Source of the DNA: Lolium rigidum
Lineage: Eukaryota; Streptophyta; Magnoliopsida; Poales; Poaceae
Assembly: GCF_022539505.1 (NCBI RefSeq)
Contig: NC_061508.1
Span: forward strand, 90,747,276 to 90,811,275
Direction of reading: 5' to 3'
DNA: 64,000 nt
This document shows, piece by piece, positions 47,219 through 58,494 of the stretch; position 1 is the first letter of the stretch; each line of letters starts with the position of its first letter. The position numbers were made by a program, and so were the translations under genes. Below the pieces are notes generated by a model. The model was not told the origin of the DNA and searched no databases. It worked only from the letters and a program-made list of their open reading frames with translations.

Positions 47219-50200
47219 TCTCCCCCCTTCAAAAGGCGTCGACATGGACGCTCCAAGGTCTTTTCCGTCATATGGTGTCAAATTAGCGACATTAAAAGTA
47301 TTACTGACACCAAACTCATCAGTTGGAAGATCTATCGAGTATGCATTATCGTCGATCTTGGCAAGCACTTTGTAAGGACCAGCACCACGAGGAAGCAACT
47401 TGGACTTCCGCAGCTTCGGAAACCTATCCTTGCGAAAATGTACCCAGACCATATCACCAGGCTTGAACAATATCTTCTTGCGCTTCTTGTTCATCCTTGC
47501 AGCATTGCTCTTGCCTTTATTCTCTATCAACTCTTTAGTCTTCACATGAATCTTTCGCACAAAATCTGCCCTCTTGGATTCCTCCATATTAACTCTCTCA
47601 TGTATGGGTAAAGGCAACAAATCCAGCGGAGTAATGGGTTTGAAACCATACACCACCTCAAAGGGACACAGCTCTGTGGTAGAATGTACCGCCCTGTTGT
47701 AAGCAAACTCCACATGCGGCAAACAATCTTCCCACTCCTTCAGGTTCTTCTTGATCATGGATCTCAACAGTTGTGACAATGTTCTATTCACCACTTCAGT
47801 TTGACCATCAGTTTGGGGATGACAAGTAGTACTGAAAAGTAGCTTCGTCTCCAGCTTTCTCCAAAGCGTCTTCCAGAAGTAGCTCATAAACTTCACGTCA
47901 CGACCAGAAACAATAGTCTTCGGGACTCCATGTAGACGTACAATCTCCCTGAAAAACAGGTTAGCAATATGTGACGCATCGTCGCTCTTGTGGCAGGCAA
48001 TAAAATGTGACATCTTAGAGAATCTATCCACTACCACAAATATAGAATCATGGCCTCTCTTAGTACGCGGCAAACCCAACACAAAATACATACTAATATC
48101 CTCCCAAGGTGTAGTAGGTGCCGGTAACGGAGTATACAAACCGTGAGGCTTCAGCTTGGACTTGGACTTGTTGCAAGTAATGCACCTCTTCACATATCTG
48201 TCCACATCCCGCCTCATCTTTGGCCAATAAAAGTGGTCAGCTAGCATGAGTAGCGTCTTCTCACGCCCAAAGTGACCCATCAAACCTCCAACATGAGATT
48301 CCTGTAATAAGAGCAAACGCACAGACGATTCTGGACCACATAGTTTGTTAGCTCTAAACAAGAACCCATCATGTATGTGATATTTGCACCATACTTTACC
48401 AATAGCACACAAGCGATATGGTTCAACAAAATCATGATCAGTAGCATACAAATCACATAGTATCTCCAATCCAGGAATTTTAACATCAAGTTGAGTTAAT
48501 AGCATATTCTTCCTAGATAGAGCATCAGCAACAATATTATCTTTTCCCTTCTTATGCTTAATTATGTACGGAAAAGACTCAATGAACTCAACCCACTTAG
48601 CAAGACGCTTATGCAAAGTAGACTGAGCTTTCAGATATTTTTAAAGCTTCATGATCAGAACGTATGATAAATTCTTTTGGCCACAAGTAATATTGCCAAA
48701 CCTCAAGAACTCTAATTAAAGCATACAATTCTTTATCATATATAGGATAGTTCAACTTAGCATCAGACAGTTTCTCAGAAAAATATGCAATTGGGCGACC
48801 CTCTTGCATCAACACACCACCAATTCCAATACCACTAGCATCACATTCAATCTCAAATTGCTTATTGAAATCAGGAAGTGCAAATAACGGTGCAGAAGTT
48901 AACAATCGTTTCAGTTCATCAAAAGCATGATCTTGGGCTGCGCCCCACTCAAAGACAACACCCTTTTTAGTCAAATCATTCAAAGGTGCAGCAATAGTAC
49001 TAAAGTTGGACACAAATCTTCTATAAAACCCAGCTAGACCATGAAAACTTCTTACTTGACTCACATTCATGGGAGTAGGCCAATTTTGAATTGCTTCAAT
49101 TTTAGACACATCTACTTCTACTCCATGCTTAGAGACAACATAACCCGTAAATATGACCTTATCTTTGCAAAATGTGCACTTCTCAAGATTACCATAGAGT
49201 TTATTATCACGCAACACTTGCAGAACATGTGGAATATGTATAATATGATCAGATTCATTGCGGCTGTAGATTAATATGTCATCAAAGTACACAACCACAA
49301 ACTTGCCAATAAAATTGCGCAAAACATGGTTCATCGGTCTCATGAAAGTGCTAGGTGCATTAGTTAACCCAAAAGGCATTACTAACCACTCATATAAACC
49401 AAATTTTGTTTTAAAGGCTGTTTTCCTTCATCCCCTTCTTTCATCCTAATTTGATGATAACCACTACGCAAATTAATTTTAGAGAAAACAACAGACCACT
49501 CAATTCATCTAGCATATCCTCTAAACGGGGAATAGGATGACGATATCGAATAGTAATGTTGTTTATCGCTCTACAATCTACGCACATATGCCATGTACCA
49601 TCTTTCTTAGGAACTAAAATAACAGGAACAACACAAGGACTAAGGCTTATGCGGATATAACCTTTGTCGAGTAGCGCTTGTACTTGCTTCTGTATCTCCT
49701 TCGTCTCTTCGGGATTTGTTCTATATGGTGCCCTATTGGGCAGCGAAGCTCCGGGGATCAAGTCAATTTGATGCTCAATACCACGCAATGGTGGTAGTCC
49801 TGCGGGTACCTCCTCCGGAAACACGTCGCTGAATTCCTGCAAAACATTAGAAACACCAAGAGGAAGAGGGGTCATGTCGTTAGAAACCAAAACCGTACCC
49901 CTGTACATGAGCACGAGAGGCATGGCTGTAGGATCCTCACTAAATTCTCTCATGTATTCTTTGGTGGCTAATAAGACTAAGGAATTCACTCTCTCACTTT
50001 TCGTTATATCACTCACGACATTACAATTCTCTCGCCTATCTAAAGGTGCATCCTCCAAGTTTACTTCAACTTTCTGACAAGATTCATTGACAATTTGCTG
50101 TGGTGACATAGGCTGTAAGTTAATTTTCTTGCCCTTGAACTCTAAGTGATATGTATTGGCACGGCCATTGTGTTGCACAGAACGGTCATAGAGCCAAGGC

Positions 50201-50562
50201 CGACCCAATAGTAGGTGACACACCGTCATAGGAACCACATCAAAATCAATGGAATCCTTATACGGTCCAATCGCAAATTCAACATGCACCATGTGGTTGA
50301 CCTTCATCTCACCATTGTCGCTCAACCACTGAATATAATATGGATGCGGGTGCGGTAGATACTTCAACTTCAGCTTGGTACACAACTCCTTGCTTGCTAA
50401 ATTGCGGCAACTCCCGCCATCAATAATGACCTTGCAAGCCTTGTCGGGACCAACTAAAGCCTTTGTTTGGAACAAATTGCAGCGCTGAGTAGATGCACTA
50501 GGCAACACATTAAGAGCACGCTCGAGACACAACAATAGTGCGAGCTTCGGACGGATAAGCAT
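47216..50562 (-). pseudogene. CRM-type Ty3/gypsy chromovirus pol, broken
   Basis: From 50562 down: retropepsin-like region with KVIIDGGSCRNLASKEL; RT with YRHPIPRLEDMLDELSG, a broken stretch near 49380-49440 with several single-base indels, then [13 protein letters not shown] and the intact catalytic YFDDILIYS; RNase H with [16 protein letters not shown] and [15 protein letters not shown]; a frame break near 48610; integrase with [30 protein letters not shown] and [16 protein letters not shown]. The integrase DD motif position reads SGRDVKF. The frame stops at the LTR edge because the polypurine run has one G too many for continuation into the CR motif. The integrase wording fits the CRM clade. 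Confidence 0.88.
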
Positions 50563-50570
50563 CTACACCA

Positions 50571-50792
50571 TCACCTGTCATAGTCATCATCTTCCGGAGC
50601 ATATGGATCAACATCATCTCCGAGTCTCATACTCATTGTCCTCGCAATAATCATGACCTTGCGGTTAGGACAATCTCTCTTGAAGTGACCCTTGCCACCA
50701 CATGTATGGCAATTCATATCGCGGTTGCGTGCAGTAGACATGCTAGAACCACTCGTACTTGCAGCAGATTTGGATTTATTTGTGTTGGACAC
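50571..50792 (-). pseudogene. CRM-type gag C-terminus with zinc knuckle
   Basis: The minus strand encodes a CCHC knuckle, CHTCGGKGHFKRDC (CX2CX4HX4C), flanked by Ser/Thr-rich sequence and an acidic tail (DPYAPEDDDYD). It leads into pol. Its upstream part is cut off by the LTR inserted at 50793. Confidence 0.88.
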
Positions 50793-52390
50793 TGATACGT
50801 CTCCAACGTATCTATAATTTCTTATGTTCCATGCTAGTTTTATGACAATACTCACATGTTTTATATACACTTTATATCATTTTTATGCATTTTCCGGTAC
50901 TAACCTATTAACAAGATGCCGAAGCGCCGGCTCTCGTTTTCTCGCTGTTTTTGGTTTCGAGAAATCCTACACAGGAAATATTCTCGGAATTGGACGAAAC
51001 AAAAGCCCACGGCCCTATTTTCCACGGAGGATTCCAGAACATCGAAGGAGAGTCGGAGGCGGCCAGCAGGGGGGCCACCCCATAGGGCGGCGCGGCCCCA
51101 CCCCCTGGCGCGCCCAGGTGTGGGGAGCCCACCCACTGGCTCCCCCGACGTTGCCTCTTCGCCTATATATTCCTTCGTATCGGAAACCCTAGTACCAAGA
51201 GCCACGATACGAGAAAAGTTCCTGAGACGCCGCCGCCGTCAACCCCATCTCGGGGGGTTCTGAAGATCACCTCCGGCACCCTGCCGAAGAGGGGAATCAT
51301 CACCGGAGGGCTCTACATCACCATGTCCGCCTCCGGACTGATGCGTAAGTAGTTCATCCTTGGACTATGGGTCCATAGCAGTAGCTAGATGGTTGTCTTC
51401 TCCTATTGTGCTATCATGTTTAGATCTTGTGAGCTGCCTATCATGATCAAGATCATCTTATTGTAATGCTACATGTTGTGTTTGTTGGGATCCGATGAAT
51501 ATGGAATACTATGTCAAGTTGATTATCGATCTATCATATATGTGTTGTTTATGATCTTGCATGCTCTCCGTTGCTAGTAGAGGCTCGGCCAAGTTGATAC
51601 TTGTAACTCCAAGAGGGGGTATTTATGCTCGATAGTGGGTTCATGCCTCCATTAAATCCGAGACAGGTGACGAAAGTTCTAAGGTTGTGGATGTGTTGTT
51701 GCCACTAGGGATAAAACATCAATGCTTTGTCTAAGGATATTTGTATTGTTTACATTACGCACGGTACTTAATGCAATTGTCCGTTGTTTGCAACTTAATA
51801 TCTGGAAGGGGTGCGGATGCTAACCCGAAGGTGGACTTTTAGGCATAGATGCATGTCGGATGGCGGTCTATGTTATTTGTCGTAATGCCCTAAGTAAATC
51901 TCATAGTAGTCATCATGATATGTATGTGCATTGTTATGCCCTCTCTATTTGTCAATTGCCCAACTGTAATTTGTTCACCCAACATGTAATTTATCTTATT
52001 AGAGAGACGCCACTAGTGAACTGTGGACCCCGGTCCATTCTTTTACATCTGAAATACAACCTACTGCAATCATTGTTCTCTTTGTTTTCTGCAAGCAAAC
52101 ATCATTCTCCACACCATACGTTTAATCCTTTGTTTACAGCAAGCCGGTGAGATTGACAATCTCACTGTTAAGTTGGGGCAAAGTATCTTGATTGTGTTGT
52201 GCAGGTTCCACGTTGGCGCCGGAATCCCTGGTGTTGCGCCGCACTACACTCCTTCACCAACAACCTTCACGTGGCCTTCATCTCCTACTGGTTCGATAAC
52301 CTTGGTTTCTTACTGAGGGAAAACTTGCTGCTGTATGCATCACACCTTCCTCTTGGGGTTCCCAACGGACGTGTGCTTCACGCGTCATCA
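50793..52390 (+). repeat. Athila-type 5' LTR (copy d)
   Basis: Starts TGATACGTCTCCAACGTATC at 50793 and ends cacgcgtcatca at 52390 (1598 bp). The five bases before it are gacac; the partner duplication is not in the window. It is inserted in the CRM-type gag. Closest to copy a in sequence (both have ttttatgacaatactcaca). Confidence 0.92.
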
Positions 52391-52487
52391 AGCACTTTTT
52401 CTTGCGCCGTTGCCGGGGAGGAATCAACACTCCATCAAGCCCCGTCACGCGCCATCAAATACTTTTTCTGGCGCCGTTGCCGGGGAG
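52377..52487 (+). repeat. Duplicated LTR tail and primer site in element d
   Basis: A 45-bp segment holding the LTR end and primer-binding site occurs twice, 67 bp apart. The first primer site (52402-52419) reads ttgcgccgttgccgggga with one G lost; the second (52469-52486) reads tggcgccgttgccgggga, the normal Athila tRNA-Asp type site. Confidence 0.85.
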
Positions 52488-52650
52488 ATCAAGACACGCT
52501 GCAAGGGGAGTCTCTCACACCCAATCTCTTTACTTTGTTTATTGTCTTGCTTTAATTTATTTTCTGTCTTGTTTGCTTTCCTTATATCAAAAACACAAAA
52601 AAATTAGTTACTCGCATTTACTTTATCGGTTTACCCTTGTTTATTTCACC

Positions 52651-52818
52651 ATGCTTCTCCCTAAGTTCACTTTCAAAGATATATCGGTAGGGAGTGGGTC
52701 TATCATTGGAAAAGATAATATAGAAGAATTTTTCAATCATGTTAGTAAGGTTGAAGATTTTGAAGATAGATCCTTGGTAGAACTTGCTTCTAATTATGAA
52801 ATTGCTACTGCCACTTTA
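52651..52818 (+). pseudogene. Athila-type gag N-terminus (element d), truncated
   Basis: Starts ATG at 52651: MLLPKFTFKDISVGSGSIIG, then NIEEFFNHVSKVEDFEDRSL and ELASNYEIAT. It aligns with the gag of element e at 57846. The Angela LTR at 52819 cuts it after about 56 codons. Confidence 0.85.
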
Positions 52819-54908
52819 TGTTGGAGATATGCCCAAGAGGCAATAATAAAAATGGTTATTATATATATTTATGTTTATGATAAATGTTTATATACCATGC
52901 TATAATTGTATTAACCGAAACATTGATACATGTGTGATATGTAAACAACAAAGAGTCCCTAGTATGCCTCTTAACTAGCTTGTTGATTAATGGATGATTA
53001 GTTTCATAATCATGAACATTGGATGTTATTAATAACAAGGTTATATCATTGTATGAATGATGTAACGGACACACCCAATTAAGCGTAGCATAAGATCTCG
53101 TAATTAAGTTATTTGCTATAAGCTTTCGATACATAGTTACCTAGTCCTTATGACCATGAGATCATGTAAATCACTTATACCGGAAAGGTACTTTGATTAC
53201 ACCAAACGCCACTGCGTAAATGGGTGGTTATAAAGGTGGGATTAAGTATCCGGAAAGTATGAGTTGAGGCATATGGATCAACGATGGGATTTGTCCATCC
53301 CGATGACGGATATATATACTCTCGGGCCCTCTCGGTGGAATGTCGTCTAATGTCTTGCAAGCATATGAATAAGTTCATAAGAGACCACATACCACGGTAC
53401 GAGTAAAGAGTACTTGTCAGGAGACAAGGTTGAACAAGGTATAGAGTGATACCGAAGATCAAACCTCGGACAAGTAAAATATCGCGTGACAAAGGGAATT
53501 GGTATTGTATGTAAATGGTTCATTCGATCACTAAAGTCATCGTTGAATATGTGGGAGCCATTATGGATCTCCAGATCTCGCTATTGGTTATTGGTCGGAG
53601 TGAGTACTCAACCATGTCCGCATAGTTTACGAACCGTAGGGTGACACACTTAAAGTTGGATGTTGAAATGGTAGTACTTGAATATGGAATGGAGTTCGAA
53701 TATTTGTTCGGAGTCCCGGATGAGATCCCGGACATCACGAGGAGTTCCGGAGTGGTCCGGAGAATAAGATTCATATATAGGATGTCATTTTATGTGAATT
53801 AAAATGTCGCGGAAGGTTTTATGGAAGGTTCTAGAAGGTTCTAGAAAAGTCCGGAAGAAACCACGAAGGAAGATGGAGTCCACATGGGACTCCACCTCCA
53901 TGGCCGGCCAACCCTAGTGGGGGAGGAGTTCCAAGTGGACTCCCCCTTAGGCTTCGTTCGGTTATTCCCCACCCGGGAGGGATGGGCCGGGTTTCGGGAG
54001 ATAAACCACGTCGGGGACTAATCCCAGCCCACCAGCCTTTCCGCGTTCGGTTAAACCCAGCGGGGCTGAAACCACGGCCCAAACCCTGTCAACCCCGGCC
54101 ATTTGACGGGTGTAAAAATAATCGTGTCCCCGGGCGTGGAAAGAATCCATGCGTGGAAATCGGTTCGCGGGGAGATTTGGGTGATCACCCAATTACTCGT
54201 TGGAATAAATACACTAGAGGATTAAATCGCCTACAACCGAACGAGGCCTTAGGGGGCCGGCCACCCCCCCATATGGGAGGTGGAACTCCCACCTCTAGTG
54301 GCAGTCCTAGCTTGGCTAGGTTTCCCCTCCATATGGAAGGTTTTTGGTTCGGGTCTTATTCGAAGACTTGGATACCAACACTTGGGGTTCCACCTATATA
54401 ATGAGGGGCATAGGGGAGGGGGCCGGCCACCCCAAGACCATAAGCTGGCCGCCCCATTGAAGTGGCTGGCCACCCCCTCCCAAACCCTAGCCGCCCCCTC
54501 TCCTCCATATCTCCCGCGTAGCTTTAGCGAAGCTCCGCCGGAGTTCTCCACCGCCACCGACACCACGCCGTCGTGCTCGTCGGATTCAAGAGGAGCTACT
54601 ACTTCCGCTGCCCGCTGGAACGGGAGGTGGACGTCGTCTTCATCAACAACCGAACGTGTGACCGAGTACGGAGGTGCTGCCCGTTCGTGGCGCCGGAACC
54701 GATCGTGATCAAGATCTTTTACGCGATTTTGCAAGCGGCAAGTGAACGTCTACCGCAGCAACAAGAGCCTCATCTTGTAGGCTTTGGAATCTCTTCAAGG
54801 GTGAGACTCGATACCCCCTCGTTGCTACCGTCTTCTAGATTGCATCTTGGCTTGGATTGCGTGTTCGCGGTAGGAAAATTTTTGTTTTCTATGCAACGTT
54901 ATCCTACA
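52819..54908 (+). repeat. Angela/BARE-type copia 5' LTR
   Basis: Starts TGTTGGAGATATGCCCAAGA at 52819 and ends cgttatcctaca at 54908, with a TATA box (cctatataatg, 54393-54403). Without a nested MITE it is about 1.79 kb, normal for this family. The five bases before it are cttta. The structure, ends and primer site are those of Angela/WIS/BARE elements. Confidence 0.9.
53950..54248. mobile_element. Tourist/Harbinger-type MITE in the copia LTR, TSD tta
   Basis: 299 bp with inverted ends ggcttcgttcggtt and aaccgaacgaggcc (one mismatch), flanked by tta at 53947-53949 and 54249-54251. The LTR sequence continues normally on both sides. TTA duplications are typical of the PIF/Harbinger superfamily. 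Confidence 0.92.
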
Positions 54909-56016
54909 GTGGTATCAGAGCCGTGTCTATGCATAGATGGTTGCAAGAGTAGAACACAATGGTTTTGTGGGCGTTGATGCTCTTGTTATCTTTAGTTGGG
55001 TACTTTGCATCTTTATGGCATAGTGGGATGAAGCGGCTCGGACTAACTTTACATGACCGCGTTCATGAGACTTGTTCCTCGTTCGACATGCAACTTGTAT
55101 TGCATAAGAGGCTTTGTGGGTGTCTGTCTCTCCTACTATAGTAAAGATTCAATTTACTCTTCTATTGACAACATTAGTATCAACGTTGTGGTTCATGTTC
55201 GTAGGTAGATTAGATCTTTCTCGAAAACCCTAAACCATGTAAAATATGCAAACCAAATTAGAGACGTCTAACTTGTTTTTGCAGGGTTTGGTGATGTGAT
55301 ATGGCCATAATGTGATGATGAATATGTATGAGATGATCATTATTGTATTGTGGCAACCGGCAGGAGCCTTATGGTTGTCTTTATATTTCATGTTGAGTAG
55401 TATTTCAAAGTAGTTGTAATAGTTGCTACATGGAGGACAATCATGAAGACGGCGCCATTGACCTTGACGCTACGCCGACGATGATGGAGATCATGCCCGA
55501 AGATGATGGAGATCATGTCCGTGCTTTGGAGATGAAGATCAAAGGCGCAAAGACAAAAGGGCCATATCATATCACATATGAACTGCATGTGATGTTAATC
55601 CTTTTATGCATCTTATTTTGCTTAGATCGCGACGGTAGCATTATAAGATGATCCCTCACTAAAATCTCAAGATAATAAAGTGTTCATCCTTAGTAGCACC
55701 ATTGCCAAGACTTGTCGTTTCGAAGCATCTCGTGATGATCGGGTGTGATAGAATCAACAAGTGCATACAACGGGTGCAAGCCAGTTTTGCACATGAGGAT
55801 ACTAAGGTGGCCTTGACGAGCCTAGCATGTACAGACATGGTCTCGGAACACGTGATACCGAAAGGTAGAGCATGAATCATATGATAGATATGATGAACAC
55901 TTTGAGTGTTCGCCATTGAAATTACACCTTGTCTCGTGATGATCGGACTTAGGTGTGGTGGATTTGGTTCGTGTGATCACTAAGACAATGCGAGGGATAT
56001 TGTTTTGAGTGGGAGT
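54909..56016 (+). mobile_element. Angela-type untranslated leader
   Basis: The roughly 1.1-kb leader typical of BARE/Angela elements, ending agtgggagt, after which gag would begin. The Athila-type element at 56017 is inserted exactly here, and the copia coding region does not reappear in the window. Confidence 0.75.
54910..54921 (+). other. Primer-binding site, tRNA-iMet type (copia)
   Basis: tggtatcagagc begins two bases after the LTR end. Confidence 0.93.
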
Positions 56017-57610
56017 TGATACGTCTCCGACGTATCGATAATTTCTTATGTTCTATGCCATATTATTGATGATACCTACATGTTTTATGCACACTTTATG
56101 TCATATTCGTGCATTTTCTGGAACTAACCTATTAACAAGATGCCGAAGTGCCGGTTCGTTTTCTGCTGTTTTTGGTTTCAGAAATCCTAGTAACGAAATA
56201 TTCTCGGAATTGGACGAAACAAAGACCCGGGGCCTATTTTTCCACGGAGCTTCCGGAAGACCGAAGAACATACGAAGTGGGGCCACGAGGTGGCGACACC
56301 ACGTGGCGGCGCGGCCCGGGGGGCCCGCGCCGCCCTATGGTGTGGCCCCCTCGTCCGGCCCCGACTCGCCCTTCCGCCTACTTAAAGCCTCCGTCGCGAA
56401 ACCCCCGATGCGAAAAAACCACGATACGGAAAACCTTCCGGAGACGCCGCCGCCGCCGATCCCATCTCGGGGATTCCGGAGATCTCCTCCGGCACCCTGC
56501 CGGAGAGGGGATTCATCTCCCGGAGGACTCTACACCGCCATGGTCGCCTCCGGAGTGATGAGTGAGTAGTTCACCCCTGGACTATGGGTCCATAGCAGTA
56601 GCTAGATGGTTGTCTTCTCCTCATTGTGCTTCATTGTTGGATCTTCTGCCTAACATGATCAAGATCATCTATCTGTAATACTCTATGTTGTGTTTGTCGG
56701 GATCCGATGGATAGAGAATACCATGTCATGTTAATTATCAAGTTATTACATATGTGTTGTTTATGATCTTGCATGCTCTCCGTTACTAGTAGAGGCTCCG
56801 GCCAAGTTTTTACTTTTAACTCCAAGAGGGAGTACTTATGCTCGATAGTGGGTTCATGCCCGCATTGACACCTGGGACAGATGATGTGAAAGTTCTAAGG
56901 TTGTGTTGTGCTTGTTGCCACTAGGGATAAAACATTGGCGCTATGTCCGAGGATGTAGTTGTTGATTACATTACGCACCACACTTAATGCAATTGTCTCG
57001 TTGTTAGCAACTTAATACCTGGAGGGGTTCGGATGATAACTCTGAAGGTGGACTTTTTAGGCATAGATGCAGTTGGATGGCGGTCTATGTACTTTGTCGT
57101 AATGCCCAATTAAATCTCACTATACTTATCATGTCATGTATGTGCATTGTTATGCCCTCTCTATTTGTCAATTGCCCGACTGTAATTTGTTCACCCAACA
57201 TGCTTTTATCTTATGGGAGAGACACCTCTAGTGAACTCGTGGACCCCGGTCCATTCTTTAATACTCGAAATACAAATCTGCTCGCAATACTTGTTTTTAC
57301 TATTTTCTCTGCAAACAATCATCTTCCACACAATACGGTTAATCCTTTGTTACGGCAAGCCGGTGAGATTGACAACCTCACCGTTTCGTTGGGGCAAAGT
57401 ACTTTGGTTGTGTTGTGCAGGTTCCACGTTGGCGCCGGAATCTCCGGTGTTGCGCCGCACTACATCCCGCCGCCATCAACCTTCAACGTGCTTCTTGGCT
57501 CCTCCTGGTTCGATAAACCTTGGTTTCTTTTCGAGGGAAAACTTGCTTGCTGTGCGCATCATACCTTCCTCTTGGGGTTGCCCAACGAACGTGTGAAATA
57601 CACGCCATCA
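56017..57610 (+). repeat. Athila-type 5' LTR (copy e)
   Basis: Starts TGATACGTCTCCGACGTATC at 56017, ends cacgccatca at 57610 (1594 bp). Nearly identical to the solo LTR at 30711. The five bases before it are ggagt. Confidence 0.93.
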
Positions 57611-57620
57611 AGCTCTTTTT

Positions 57621-57638
57621 CGGCGCCGTTGCCGGGAG
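57621..57638 (+). other. Primer-binding site, tRNA-Asp type (Athila)
   Basis: cggcgccgttgccgggag, one or two bases from the usual tggcgccgttgccgggga, 10 bp after the LTR. Confidence 0.85.
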
Positions 57639-57845
57639 ATCAAGACACGCTGCAAGGAGAGTCTCCACTTCTCAATCTCTTTACTTTGTTTTTGTCTTGC
57701 TTTATTTTATTTATTACTTTGTTTGCTGCACTTATATCAAAACACAAAAAAAATTAGTTGCTAGTTTTACTTTATTTACTGTCTTGTTTGCTATATGAAA
57801 AACACAAAAAAATTAGTTACTTGCATTTACTTTACTTATTTCATC

Positions 57846-58494
57846 ATGTTTCCTTTTAATTTTACCGCAAAGAACATACCGGTAGGACAAGGGTCTATAA
57901 TTGGGAGGAACAATATAGAAGAATTTTTCACCCATGTTAGTACCGTTGAAGATTTTGAAGATAGACACTTGGTAGAACTTGCTCCTACTTATGAAATTGC
58001 TGCTGTCTGCTTTAGTTCGCTCGTTGGAAACTAAATTCGTTAATCTAAATTCTATAATCCAACACATGTTTCTTACACTTGGTGATATGGAAGAAGGGGA
58101 AAAGAAAGATTTTGTTTTAGAAACCCTTCTTAGAGAATTTGGTGGTCTAGCAAGAGAGGCTAGAAAGGTCTTTGCTAAATTTAATATGCTTGGTTCTCAT
58201 ACTAATTTTGTTGGTCTCCTTGAAAAGATGGACATGGATAGAATAAGATACACTAATAATATTAATGATGGTGGGGAGATCAAAGCACCAATACCATGTA
58301 AACTCCTAGCTATGAATGATGCACTAGAACATAACTATGCTTGGCTTGTTCCTGAAAATTTGTTTGATGAGAGTAGCAAGCCCAAGACTAATGAAAAGGG
58401 AGACGCTGAAACTTATGTATCCAATATACTATGCATGGTTGAGAAAACTCCAAACCCCGCTGTAGGTGCACCACCCTTCGATGTTACTTGAGTT
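57846..58494 (+). pseudogene. Athila-type gag fragment, frameshifted (element e)
   Basis: Starts MFPFNFTAKNIPVGQGSIIG and NIEEFFTHVSTVEDFEDRHL; a one-base shift near 58005 moves to ALVRSLETKFVNLNSIIQHMF, DFVLETLLREFGGLAREARK, YAWLVPENLFDESSKP and a stop after GAPPFDVT at about 58491. It then runs straight into the 3' non-coding region: no protease, RT or integrase. The end aligns with the end of the protease frame in element a. Confidence 0.85.
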
